In this document: piece after piece, positions 44,166 through 52,920 of the stretch
How positions within the stretch are numbered: position 1 is the stretch's first letter
How the letters are laid out: every line of letters starts with the position of its first letter
Origin: Streptomyces sp. TLI_053
GTDB taxonomy: Bacteria > Actinomycetota > Actinomycetes > Streptomycetales > Streptomycetaceae
DNA length: 64,000 nucleotides
Assembly: GCF_900105395.1 (NCBI RefSeq)
Contig: NZ_LT629775.1
Location: 6,351,501-6,415,500 of the forward strand
Direction of reading: 5' to 3'
Program-made: the position numbers and the translations under genes
Notes under the pieces: generated by a model
Database searches by the model: none
What the model saw: only the letters and a program-made list of their open reading frames with translations
Told to the model about the DNA's origin: nothing

Positions 44166-45338
44166 TCAGCGCGGCTGGAACTGCGGGCCCTGCGGGGGCA
44201 GCGCGAACTCCTCGGCGGGCGGGGCCGGCTGCTGCGGGACGGGAGGCTGGGCGGCCTGCTGGCCCTGGTGGCCCTGCTGCGGCGACTGCGGCGCGGTGTT
44301 CGGCGGCGGGTAGCCGTAGCCCGGCTGCTGCTGGGGCTGCTGCTGGTGCTGCTGTTGGGGGTAGCCGTAGCCGGGGGCGGGTGCCGGTGGCTGCTGCTGG
44401 GGGTAGCCGTAACCCGGGCGCGGGGCCGGCGGCGGGTAGCCGTAGCCGCCCTGCTGCGGTGACTGCGGCGCGGTGCTCGGCGGCGGGTAGCCGTAACCGG
44501 GGCGCCCGGCCGGCGGCGCGGTCGGAGCGGGCGGGAGGTTCGGCGGCACCGTCGGCGGCTTGGGCGGCGGCGGGGGCGTGCCGGCCGGGACGCCGGCCGG
44601 TGCCTGCGCGCCACCGGCCTGCGCGGCGGCCGGGGCGGTCGCCGGTGCCTGCGGGACGGGGGGCTGCGGGACGGCCGGGGCCAGGGTGAAGGTGCCCGGC
44701 TCGGGGCGGCCGGCCGGCCGGGGGTCGGGCACGGCGGCCCGGGGGTCGCCCGCGGGCGGGCCGGCGGCGGCCCCGGCCCGGGTGTCGCCCTCGTCCTCGA
44801 CGGTGATGCCGAAGTCGGTGGCCAGCCCGATCAGCCCGGACGCGTAGCCCTGGCCGACCGCGCGGAACTTCCAGGCGCCGGCCCGGCGGTAGAGCTCGCC
44901 CGCGACGAGCGCGGTCACCTCGTCCCCGTCGGCCATCGCGAACTCGGCCAGCGCGGGCGCGCCGTCCCCGGCCGCGGCGTCGAACAGCAGCAGGCGCAGC
45001 CCGCTCACCGACCGGAACGTGCCGCCCTCGGAGGAGCCGGCCAGCACCACCCGGTCCACCTCGGCCGGCAGCTTCCCGAGCTCGGCCTCGACGGTGTCGG
45101 TGATCTCACCGCCGCCGGAGGTCTGCTGCTTGGGCAGGTGGCGCACCAGGCCGGACGGGTGGCGCGGCTGGTTGTAGAAGACGAAGTCGGCGTCCGAGCG
45201 GACCTTGCCGCCGGTTCCGAGCAGCAGCGCGGAGGCGTCCACGTCCGGCGCACCGGGCGTGGCGCTCCAGCGCAGCACGGCGCGGACAGCCGCCACCGGC
45301 AGTGCGATGTTGGCGCCCTTGGCCATCACGTGCGTCAT
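44166..45338 (-). CDS. TerD domain protein with Pro/Gln/Tyr-rich repeat tail
   Basis: The 390-residue protein has an N-terminal TerD domain (about residues 5-185: MAKGANIALP, DVDASALLLGTGGKV, FVFYNQPRHPSG, GYASGLIGLATDFGI). A ~200-residue disordered tail follows, built from Pro/Ala and at least five PGYGYP/GYGYPPP-type repeats with Gln runs. Unlike the compact TerD copies it lacks the DNLTG Asp cluster. Such tails resemble condensate-forming or wall-spanning linkers (inference). The ATG at 45338 (MTHVMAKG) is chosen over the one four codons later. It is divergent from the CitE-like gene. Confidence 0.82.
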   Translation of the reverse strand: MTHVMAKGANIALPVAAVRAVLRWSATPGAPDVDASALLLGTGGKVRSDADFVFYNQPRHPSGLVRHLPKQQTSGGGEITDTVEAELGKLPAEVDRVVLAGSSEGGTFRSVSGLRLLLFDAAAGDGAPALAEFAMADGDEVTALVAGELYRRAGAWKFRAVGQGYASGLIGLATDFGITVEDEGDTRAGAAAGPPAGDPRAAVPDPRPAGRPEPGTFTLAPAVPQPPVPQAPATAPAAAQAGGAQAPAGVPAGTPPPPPKPPTVPPNLPPAPTAPPAGRPGYGYPPPSTAPQSPQQGGYGYPPPAPRPGYGYPQQQPPAPAPGYGYPQQQHQQQPQQQPGYGYPPPNTAPQSPQQGHQGQQAAQPPVPQQPAPPAEEFALPPQGPQFQPR

Positions 45339-45680
45339 AGCCGACCATCCTGCCTGTTCGCCACCCCTTCGGACAACGTGACCGGAGGAGGCGTTGTGGT
45401 GGGACTTTGCCAATGCTTGCGCTTTGTGAAGTGGACGGTAACCTTCCGAGAATTCGATGTTTCGGAACCCTCCACGGCCCGGCACCGTCCGTACGATGGG
45501 TGGGCGGGGGGCTCCTGGCCGGACGAGGGTGACCGGACGGGGCCGGACCGGGAACCACCACGGCCGTCGAGCGGGTTGAACCGGGGGGCCGGGCCGGGTG
45601 TCGACACCGTCCTTCCCCGTTGTTCCCCGTACTTCCCCGCCTCCGCCGGACCGGCGGCCGAACCTCCTGAGGAGAGCACC

Positions 45681-46940
45681 TTGCGCCACTTCGGCCACCT
45701 CGCGGACGACGTCCGCGACCGGCTCTTTCTCAGCGCTCCCGGGGAGTTCACCGCCGACAGCGCGGCGGCCGTGCTCGCCACCGCGCTGGGTGCCACGCTC
45801 TACAGCCCGGCCACCCGGCCCACCCTGCGCACGGACATCCGCAAGCAGGCCGGGCAGGGCGTCGTCTCGATGGTGCTCTGCCTGGAGGACGCCATCGCGG
45901 ACCACGAGGTCCCGGACGCCGAGGCCAACCTGGTGGCCCGGCTCGGCGAGCTCTGGGCGGAGGTCACGGAGAGTGGCGGGTCCGGCGTCACGGAGGGTGT
46001 CGGGACCACCGTGACGGAGGGTGTCGGCCCGGACGGAATCTCCACCGGTTGCACACAGGATCTTCCCCTTCTCTTCGTCCGGGTGCGGACCCCCGCGCAG
46101 CTGACCGACCTCGCGGGCCGGCTCGGACCCGCGATCGGACTGCTCACCGGCTTCGTCCTGCCGAAGTTCACCGAGGACACCGGCGGCGACTTCCTGGAGG
46201 CGCTCGCCGCCGCCGAGGCCGCCACCGGGCGCCGGCTGTTCGCGATGCCGGTACTGGAATCGCCCGAACTCGCCCACCTGGAGACCCGCCGCGACCAGCT
46301 CTTCGGCATAGCCAGGCTGCTCGACAAGCACCGCGAGCGGGTCCTCGCGGTCCGCCTCGGCGTCACCGACCTCTGCTCCGCGTACGGCCTGCGCCGCTCG
46401 CCCGACCTGACCGCGTACGACGTGGCGCTGGTCGCCTCGGTGATCGGCGACGTGGTGAACGTGCTCGGCCGCGCCGACGGCACCGGGTTCACCGTCACCG
46501 GCCCGGTCTGGGAGTACTTCCCGGTCCAGGAGCGGATGTTCAAGCCGCAGCTGCGCCGCACCCCGTTCGCGGAGGCCGAGCCCTCGCGCGAGGCCGTCCG
46601 CCGGCGGATCATCGAGCACGACCTGGACGGGCTCATCCGCGAGATAGAACTCGACCGCGCCAACGGCCTGTTGGGCAAGACCTGCATCCACCCCAGCCAT
46701 GTGCCGGCCGTCCACGCGCTCTCCGTCGTCACGCACGAGGAGTACAGCGACGCCCACGACATCCTCCAGCAGGAGCGCGGCGGGGGCGGGGTGCTGCGTT
46801 CGGCGTACACCAACAAGATGAACGAGGCGAAGCCCCACCGGGCCTGGGCGGAGCGGGTGTTGCTGCGCGCCGAGGTGTTCGGGGTGGCCCGGGAGGACGT
46901 CAGCTTCGCGGAGCTGCTCTCGGCCTGCCTCTGCCGCTGA
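45681..46940 (+). CDS. CitE/HpcH-like aldolase/lyase of the Ter biosynthetic module
   Basis: A 419-residue TIM-barrel protein of the HpcH/HpaI aldolase/citrate lyase beta family. Features: the PATRPTLRTDI phosphate/CoA region, VSMVLCLEDAIAD with the metal-ligand Glu/Asp, FVLPKF, VLESPELAHL and LGKTCIHPSHV. It is longer than stand-alone CitE (about 290) through an insertion near residue 95 with a TEGVG-repeat and a C-terminal extension. The rare TTG start is supported by GAGGAG upstream and a conserved RHFGHL start. In Ter clusters such lyases accompany PRTase and HAD genes for a predicted metabolite. Confidence 0.85.
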   Translation: MRHFGHLADDVRDRLFLSAPGEFTADSAAAVLATALGATLYSPATRPTLRTDIRKQAGQGVVSMVLCLEDAIADHEVPDAEANLVARLGELWAEVTESGGSGVTEGVGTTVTEGVGPDGISTGCTQDLPLLFVRVRTPAQLTDLAGRLGPAIGLLTGFVLPKFTEDTGGDFLEALAAAEAATGRRLFAMPVLESPELAHLETRRDQLFGIARLLDKHRERVLAVRLGVTDLCSAYGLRRSPDLTAYDVALVASVIGDVVNVLGRADGTGFTVTGPVWEYFPVQERMFKPQLRRTPFAEAEPSREAVRRRIIEHDLDGLIREIELDRANGLLGKTCIHPSHVPAVHALSVVTHEEYSDAHDILQQERGGGGVLRSAYTNKMNEAKPHRAWAERVLLRAEVFGVAREDVSFAELLSACLCR

Positions 46941-47085
46941 GCCGGCCGGCCTGCCTCCGTCGCGGAGTCGGACGGCCTTTGTCGCAGAGTCGGACGGCCC
47001 ACCTCCGTCGCCGAGTCGGACGGCCGGCCCGAAAGCCCGCCCCTCTTACCACCGCACCACCCGAAGACCGAAGGCAGGACCCGTA

Positions 47086-49734
47086 GTGACAGCAGCGCAG
47101 CAGGATCGGACCACTGGAGCCGGCGGGACCCTCGGGGGTGCCGGCTCCTCCGGAGCGAGTGCCGAGGGGCCTGCGGGATCCGGGGAGTGGACCGGGCGCT
47201 GGGTGGCCGAGCGGGCGGGCGTCGCACTGACCGGCTCCGAGCGCCTGCCCGAACTGGTCGGCCTGGCGCTGCGGGAGAACCGCAAGCGGGCCCACCTGCT
47301 GGTCTCCACGGTGCTCGGCAAGCACGTCCCGCAGCGGCCCGAGGTGGTGCACGGCGCCGGACTGGAGCTCGGGCGCCGGGTCCGCGACCTGCTGACGTCG
47401 CTCCCGGGGGAGAGCGTCGACCGCGCCGTCGTCCTCGGCTACGCGGAGACCGCCACCGGCCTCGGCCACAGCGTCGCCGACGGCCTGGACGCCGCCTACC
47501 TGCACTCCACCCGCCGCCCCGTGGCCGGCCTCACCCCGGTCGGCGGCTTCGAGGAGGAGCACTCGCACGCCACCTCCCACCTGCTGCTGCCCGCGGACCC
47601 CGGGCTGCTCACCGGTGACGGCCCGCTGGTGCTGGTGGACGACGAGTTCTCCACCGGTACCACCGTCCTCAACACCATCCGCGAACTGCACGCCAACCAC
47701 CCGCGCGAGCACTACGTGGTGGTCGCACTGGTCGACCTGCGCGGCCCGGCCGACCGGCGGCGGCTCGCCGACACCGCGGCCGAACTCGGCGTCCGGCTGG
47801 ACCTGGTGGCGCTGGCGGACGGCGGCGTCGAGCTGCCCGCCGACGTCCTGGACCGGGCCGAGCGGCTGATCGCCGAGGTCGGTCCCGCGCCCGAGCCGCC
47901 GGCCGCCCCGGCCGCCCCGCTGGTCCGGGTCGGCCTGGACTGGCCGGCCGGGCTGCCCGACGGCGGGCGGCACGGGTTCACCCGGGAGCACCGGGCCCGG
48001 CTGGAGGCGGCGCTGCCCGGCCTGGCCGAGCAGCTGGCGGCGGCGGTCGGTGTCGGTGGTTCCAGTGGTTCTGTCGGTGCCGGTGCCGGTGCCGATGCCG
48101 GTGCCGATGCCGGTGTTGGTGTCGGTGCCGGTGTCGGTTCCGATGCCGATGCCGACCGTTCGCGGGTGCTGGTGCTCGGCTTCGAGGAGCTGATGTACGC
48201 GCCGCTGCGGCTGGCCGGTGCCCTTGCCGAGCGGCTGCCCGGCGGCACCGACCGCGTCCGCTACTCCACCACCACCCGCTCGCCCGTCCTCGCCGTCGAC
48301 GACCCCGGCTACGCCATCCGCACCCGGCTGGCCTTCCCCGCCCACGACGACCCGGCCGACGACTCCTCCCGCGAGCGCTACGCCTACAACGTCGCCCCCG
48401 GAGCCGACCCGGCCCGCCGCTTCGGCACGGTGGTGCTGGTGGTCGACGACACCGCCGACACCCCCGCCCTGCACGAGGGCGAGCGGGCCCTGCTCGCCCA
48501 GCTGCGCCGGGTCACCGACCGGGTGGTGCTCGCCGTCCTGCCGTCCCACCGGCCGACCGCCCCCGTCGGCCCGGCGGCTCCGGCCCGCCCGCTGTACGGC
48601 CCCGAGTTCTCCTCCTACCGCGCCGACGAAGTGGCCTGGCTGCTCAAGGACCTCACCGGCGTCGACCTGGAGGCGCCCACCGAGGAGCGGGAGGAGGCCG
48701 TGCAGAGCGGCGGCGCCCACTACGCCGAGTCGCTGCCGGTCGAGTACCAGCCGAGCCCCGAGTACCAGGAGCTGTTCCACCAGGCGCTGCGGGTCTCGGC
48801 CCGGCGGATCGCGCTCGCCGTCGGCACCGTCGCCGAGACCCTGCTGCGCGAGCGCGGCCCCGGTCTGGTGCTCGCCTCGCTGGCCCGGGCCGGGACGCCG
48901 GTCGGCATCCTGATCCGCCGCTGGCTCGCCGCCGGCCACGGACTCGACGCCCCGCACTACGCCGTCTCGATCGTCCGCGGCCGCGGCATCGACCCGGCCG
49001 CCCTGCGCTACCTCGACGCGCACCACCGGGCCGCCGACGTGGTGTTCGTCGACGGCTGGACCGGCAAGGGCGCGATCACCCGCGAACTCGCCGAGGCCCT
49101 CGCCGGGACCGGCTTCGACCCCGACCTCGCCGTCCTCGCCGACCCCGGCCGCTGCGTGCGCACCTTCGGCACCCGGGACGACTTCCTGATCCCCTCCGCC
49201 TGCCTCAACTCGACCGTCTCCGGCCTGGTCTCGCGCACCGTGCTGCGCGCCGACCTGATCGGCCCCGACGACTTCCACGGCGCCAAGCACTACACCGAGC
49301 TGGCCGGCGCCGACGTCTCCGGCGCCTTCCTGGACACCGTCGCCGACCACTTCGCCGACGTCCGGGCCGAGGCCCTCGCGGCGGCCGAACGGTTCCTCGC
49401 CCCCGAGCACGCCGACGAGCGCGCCCCCGACTGGGCGGGCTGGGCCGCCGTCGAGCGGATCAGCGCCGAGTACGGCATCGACAGCGTCAACCTGGTCAAG
49501 CCCGGCGTCGGGGAGACCACCCGGGTCATGCTGCGCCGCGTCCCCTGGCGGGTGCTCGCCCGCCGCGGCGCGGGCGCCGACCTCGACCACGTCCGGCTGC
49601 TCGCCGCCCAGCGGGGAGTGCCGGTCGAGGAGGTGGACGACCTGCCGTACTCCTGCGTCGGCCTCATCCACCCCCGCTACACCCGTGGGGCGACCGGCGC
49701 CTCCGGGACGGCCGTCCTCAGCAAGGAGTCCTGA
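47086..49734 (+). CDS. Phosphoribosyltransferase-TRSP-StiP-like fusion protein of the Ter module
   Basis: The 882-residue multidomain protein has three parts. The N-terminal PRTase-like domain (residues about 40-270) has the PRPP loop LVLVDDEFSTGTTVLNT. A Gly/Val/Asp repeat linker follows, then a TRSP-type domain with TTTRSPVLAVDD. The C-terminal third (about 550-870) has SLARAGTPVGILIRRW, HYAVSIVRGRGID, FVDGWTGKG and LIPSACLNSTVSGLVSR, which I assign tentatively to the StiP family, predicted cysteine-protease-like. In other bacteria these domains occur in separate adjacent genes. It ends five nt before the HAD gene, so the two are co-translated. Confidence 0.85.
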   Translation: MTAAQQDRTTGAGGTLGGAGSSGASAEGPAGSGEWTGRWVAERAGVALTGSERLPELVGLALRENRKRAHLLVSTVLGKHVPQRPEVVHGAGLELGRRVRDLLTSLPGESVDRAVVLGYAETATGLGHSVADGLDAAYLHSTRRPVAGLTPVGGFEEEHSHATSHLLLPADPGLLTGDGPLVLVDDEFSTGTTVLNTIRELHANHPREHYVVVALVDLRGPADRRRLADTAAELGVRLDLVALADGGVELPADVLDRAERLIAEVGPAPEPPAAPAAPLVRVGLDWPAGLPDGGRHGFTREHRARLEAALPGLAEQLAAAVGVGGSSGSVGAGAGADAGADAGVGVGAGVGSDADADRSRVLVLGFEELMYAPLRLAGALAERLPGGTDRVRYSTTTRSPVLAVDDPGYAIRTRLAFPAHDDPADDSSRERYAYNVAPGADPARRFGTVVLVVDDTADTPALHEGERALLAQLRRVTDRVVLAVLPSHRPTAPVGPAAPARPLYGPEFSSYRADEVAWLLKDLTGVDLEAPTEEREEAVQSGGAHYAESLPVEYQPSPEYQELFHQALRVSARRIALAVGTVAETLLRERGPGLVLASLARAGTPVGILIRRWLAAGHGLDAPHYAVSIVRGRGIDPAALRYLDAHHRAADVVFVDGWTGKGAITRELAEALAGTGFDPDLAVLADPGRCVRTFGTRDDFLIPSACLNSTVSGLVSRTVLRADLIGPDDFHGAKHYTELAGADVSGAFLDTVADHFADVRAEALAAAERFLAPEHADERAPDWAGWAAVERISAEYGIDSVNLVKPGVGETTRVMLRRVPWRVLARRGAGADLDHVRLLAAQRGVPVEEVDDLPYSCVGLIHPRYTRGATGASGTAVLSKES
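48049..48156 (+). repeat. In-frame hexanucleotide-like GGTGCC/GATGCC repeat
   Basis: About 100 nt of GGTGCCGGTGCCGATGCC-type repeats encode a Gly/Val/Ala/Asp linker (GAGAGADAGADAGVGVG) between the PRTase and TRSP domains. Units are six nt, so changes in copy number keep the frame. Confidence 0.85.
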
Positions 49735-49739
49735 GCCCG

Positions 49740-50705
49740 ATGAGTGGTCCCGCACACCCGGACGGCGGCTCCGCCGACGCACCGCGTCCCGTCGAAGCTC
49801 CTCTCGTCGAACCTCGTCCTCGTCCCGACGCACCGGGCCCGGCCGAACCGCGCTTCGTCGTCGCGAGCGACCTCGACCGCACCCTGATCTACTCCAACCG
49901 GGCCCTCGCCCTGGACGTGCCGGACCGGCTCGCGCCGCGCCTGCTCTCGGTCGAGGTGCACGACGGCAAGGCGCTGTCCTTCATGACCGAGCAGGCCGCC
50001 GCACTGCTCGTCGAACTCGCCGCCGAGGCCGTGCTCGTCCCCGCCACCACCCGCACCCGGGCCCAGTACGAGCGGGTCAACCTGCCCGGCCCGACGCCCG
50101 GTTGGGTCCCGCCCTACGCGATCTGCGCCAACGGCGGCCGGTTGCTCGTCGACGGCGTGCCGGACGAGGACTGGCAGACCGAGATGGCCGGCCGGCTGGC
50201 CGAGGGGGCGGCGCCGCTGGCGGAGGTGGTCGAACACCTGGCCCTCTGCGCCGACCCCGAGTGGACCCACAAGCGGCGGGTGGCCGACGAGCTGTTCGCC
50301 TACCTGGTCGTCGAGCGCGCCGAACTGCCGGCGGGCTGGATCGCCGAACTCACCGGCTGGTGCGCCGAACGCGGCTGGAACGTGTCGCTCCAGGGCCGCA
50401 AGGTGTACGCGGTGCCGGCGCCGCTCAGCAAGAGCGCGGCGCTGGCGGAGGTCGTCCGCCGGGTCGGCCCGTCCACCGTGCTGTCGGCCGGCGACTCGCT
50501 GCTCGACGCCGACCTGCTGCTCGCCGCCGACGCCGCCTGGCGCCCCGGCCACGGCGAACTGGCCGACACCGGCTGGACGGCGCCGGGCGTCACCGCCCTC
50601 GACGAGATCGGCGTCGCGGCGGGCGAGGAGATCGCCCGCCGCTTCCTGTCCCGGGTCCGGGGCGGTGCCGGCGTCCCGGCCGCCGGGGCGGCGGTCGTCG
50701 GCTAG
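49740..50705 (+). CDS. HAD-superfamily phosphatase of the Ter module
   Basis: The 321-residue hydrolase has a ~35-residue Pro-rich leader followed by motif I SDLDRTLIYSNR (nucleophile DxD), a Thr-containing VPATTRTRAQYERV (motif II), a Lys in PAPLSKSAAL and motif IV SAGDSLLDADLLL. It is predicted to remove phosphate from a product of the PRTase/lyase steps. It starts five nt after the fusion gene. Its stop overlaps the stop of the opposite-strand FmdB gene in CTAG. Confidence 0.88.
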   Translation: MSGPAHPDGGSADAPRPVEAPLVEPRPRPDAPGPAEPRFVVASDLDRTLIYSNRALALDVPDRLAPRLLSVEVHDGKALSFMTEQAAALLVELAAEAVLVPATTRTRAQYERVNLPGPTPGWVPPYAICANGGRLLVDGVPDEDWQTEMAGRLAEGAAPLAEVVEHLALCADPEWTHKRRVADELFAYLVVERAELPAGWIAELTGWCAERGWNVSLQGRKVYAVPAPLSKSAALAEVVRRVGPSTVLSAGDSLLDADLLLAADAAWRPGHGELADTGWTAPGVTALDEIGVAAGEEIARRFLSRVRGGAGVPAAGAAVVG

Positions 50706-50932
50706 CCGCAGCAGCCGCCCCCGCAGCAACCCCCGCCGCCGCCGGCCGACGGGGCCTGCTGCGGGGCGGCGCCGGCGGAGGCCGCGCCGCCGGTGACGGC
50801 GACGGTCGACAGCAGCTTCACGGTGTCCTGGTGCCCCTGCGGGCAGACGGCGGGGTCGTTGGCCTGCGCCATCGCACGGCGGAGCTCGAACGTGGCGCCG
50901 CAGGAGCGGCAGCGGAAGTCATAACGAGGCAT
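50702..50932 (-). CDS. FmdB-family zinc-ribbon protein with Cys-rich tail
   Basis: A 76-residue protein. MPRYDFRCRSCGATFELRR...DPAVCPQGHQDTV is the FmdB/CxxC_CxxC_SSSS-type zinc ribbon. The second pair is CPQGH, that is Cys-x3-His rather than Cys-x2-Cys. The C-terminus is GGGGGCCGGGCCG, a Gly/Cys tail that could bind metal. Function is unknown; its location fits the metal-stress theme. Its last codon overlaps the HAD gene tail-to-tail by four nt. Confidence 0.88.
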   Translation of the reverse strand: MPRYDFRCRSCGATFELRRAMAQANDPAVCPQGHQDTVKLLSTVAVTGGAASAGAAPQQAPSAGGGGGCCGGGCCG

Positions 50933-51031
50933 ACCGTCAGGGTATCCGCGCCGCCCCGGGCCGAACCCCCTCGGCCGCTGCCCTCCGGGGCCCGCTTCCG
51001 CCCCCTTCCGCCTGCTTCTCCCTACTTCCGC

Positions 51032-52405
51032 TTACTTCTGCCCGCCGAGCTCGCCGCGGATCAGCTCCACCACGTGCGCCGCGGACTCCCGCACCGCCGC
51101 CAGCTCGGTCAGGAACCGCCAGTAGTCCGGGTGCCGCCCGGCCGCCTCCAGCTCGGCCACCGCGCGGTCCAGCCGGGCCACCGCCGCGTCCAGCGGCGCG
51201 GCGTGCCGCGGATCCGGCGCCTGCCGTCCGGCCATCGCCAGCCGCTGGGCGTCCCGCAGCGCGAACCGGGCCCGCTCGACCTCCTTGTTCGGGTCGATCT
51301 GCACCTCGTTCAGCTGCCGCAGCCGCTCGTTCACCGCGACCACCGACCCGTCCGCCGTGTCCAGCAGCGCCCGCACCGTGCCCAGCGCCCCGGTGGCGTC
51401 CGCCCACCGCTGCTCGTCCCGGGCCCGCGCCGCCTCCGCCAGCTTCTCCTCGGCGGCCCGCCCGGCCTCCGCCACCTGGTCCGGCACCCGCTGGAGGTCC
51501 TGCCAGCACGCGGCCGAGAACCGCCGCCGCAACTCGCTCAGCGCCGGCGGCACCGTGCCGGCCTTGGTCTCCAGCGCCTGGATCCTGGTCCGCAGACTGG
51601 CCACCCGCCGGTCGATCTCCCGGGCCCGCTCCGGCAGCTGCCCGACCTCCGTCGCGATCGCCTCCGCGCGCTCCTTCACCCGCTCCGCGCGCTCCAGCGT
51701 GTCCGGCACCCCGTGCCGGCCCACCCCCTCGTTCAGCCGCCCCAGCTCCGGCGCCAGCTCGGCCAGCCGCGCCGCCGGCCCGTCCGCCCGCAGTCCGGCA
51801 CCACGCGCCGAGTCCAGCGCGTTGCTGGCCTCCAGCAGCGCCCGCTTGGCCTGCTCCACCGCCGGCGCCACCCGCATCAGCTGCGACTCGGCCCGCTCCA
51901 GCGTCGGCTGCAGCCGACGCAGGAAGTCGTTCAGCTCCGCCAACGCCGAACCGAGCTGGCCCTTCACGTCGTCCAACTGGTGCTTGGCCCGCGCGGCCGC
52001 GCCGGACTCCAGCTCCTCCGCGTCCAGGTCGTGCGCGTCCAGCGCGGACAGATAGTTCACGGTCACCTGGTCGACCCGGCCCGAGATCGCCTCGAAGTCC
52101 GCGACCGCCCGCCGGGACGTCGCACTGTCCCCGACGGAACGCACCGTCTCCACCGCCAGCCGCACCTCGCGCTGGGTCGAGTCCACGTCGTAGAACGCCT
52201 GTTGCGCCGCGTCCCTGGCCGCCCGCGCGTCCGCCCGCATCCCGTCACCGCCGCGCCGCCCCCACCAGCCGCCACCGGCCCCGAACGACGCCGCCCCCGC
52301 GGCCCCCAACGCCCCGGCGACCACCACCGGCAGCACCAGCGCCTCGGCCACCGCGCTCACCGGCCCCCGCCGTCGCCCCCGCCCGCCTCCGCCGGCCACC
52401 CTCAC
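51032..52405 (-). CDS. Coiled-coil protein with one N-terminal membrane anchor
   Basis: A 457-residue protein of no family I recognise. An Arg-rich N-terminus precedes a hydrophobic Ala/Gly segment (VLPVVVAGALGAAGAASFGAG, about residues 20-42); the rest is almost wholly helical with heptad-like Leu/Ala/Glu/Arg patterns, including ELNDFLRRLQPTLERAESQ and REIDRRVASLRTRIQALETK. I took the GTG at 52405 because GGGAG lies seven nt upstream; an in-frame GTG further upstream would add ~11 residues. It closes the Ter island and may be a membrane-tethered scaffold, like TelA-type coiled-coil partners, but it lacks clear TelA sequence. Confidence 0.7.
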   Translation of the reverse strand: MRVAGGGGRGRRRGPVSAVAEALVLPVVVAGALGAAGAASFGAGGGWWGRRGGDGMRADARAARDAAQQAFYDVDSTQREVRLAVETVRSVGDSATSRRAVADFEAISGRVDQVTVNYLSALDAHDLDAEELESGAAARAKHQLDDVKGQLGSALAELNDFLRRLQPTLERAESQLMRVAPAVEQAKRALLEASNALDSARGAGLRADGPAARLAELAPELGRLNEGVGRHGVPDTLERAERVKERAEAIATEVGQLPERAREIDRRVASLRTRIQALETKAGTVPPALSELRRRFSAACWQDLQRVPDQVAEAGRAAEEKLAEAARARDEQRWADATGALGTVRALLDTADGSVVAVNERLRQLNEVQIDPNKEVERARFALRDAQRLAMAGRQAPDPRHAAPLDAAVARLDRAVAELEAAGRHPDYWRFLTELAAVRESAAHVVELIRGELGGQK

Positions 52406-52574
52406 TGCGCGCTCCCTGGTTCCCGACCGCTGATCCACCACCCATTCTTCCCGATCACCCCCCGGACCCGGCACCCCACCCGCCCCACCGCCCCACCACC
52501 TGCACCACACCACCCCCGGGACCAGGTACCCTAGGCACTCGTCGTGCGCCCCACCCCGGGACCCGCCCGACCGG

Positions 52575-52646
52575 GGGCGCGTAGCTCAGTGGTAGAGCGC
52601 TGCTCTTACAAAGCAGATGTCGGCGGTTCGAAACCGTCCGCGCCCA
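52575..52646 (+). tRNA. tRNA-Val(TAC)
   Basis: A 72-nt cloverleaf: acceptor GGGCGCG/CGCGCCC, discriminator A, anticodon stem-loop CTGCTCTTACAAAGCAG giving TAC, T arm GGCGGTTCGAAACCGTC. It is followed at once by the element described to the right, and its 3' half is partly duplicated near 53774, so it is the probable integration target (attB). Confidence 0.95.
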
Positions 52647-52654
52647 CAGCAGAG

Positions 52655-52695
52655 AAGGGCCAGTTCGGAGGCAGCATCCTCCCGAACTGGCCCTT
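52655..52695 (+). terminator. Terminator of tRNA-Val
   Basis: AAGGGCCAGTTCGG pairs with CCGAACTGGCCCTT, with an inner AGG/CCT extension, directly after the tRNA. The same hairpin followed by GATCGTTCC recurs in altered form beside the integrase. Confidence 0.85.
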
Positions 52696-52920
52696 GATCG
52701 TTCCCGGGGTCCTACTTCTCCCGTGCCACTGGCGTGCCAGAAGCCCCCGGCCGGCTGAGCGCCTCCCTGACCGCGGCCTCATTCGATTGGTGGTCGTTCG
52801 GTCCTGGTCGCTGTGGGTTTGCTGTCGCCCCAAGCGCCGCAGCGGCTGATTCTGAGTATGTGCTCCGGGTCAGCGGCCCGGAGCATAATTGCAGGCTGCG
52901 CTGTACGAGAAGTCGGCTCT

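Noticed and set aside
48049-48156. Possible CRISPR or satellite array
   Set aside because: The repeats are six-nt units in frame inside a coding region, with no spacers. No CRISPR array was seen anywhere in the window.
52606-52833. A short minus-strand ORF ending GADGFEPPTSAL
   Set aside because: This is the antisense of the tRNA-Val 3' half, a common false gene call next to tRNAs.
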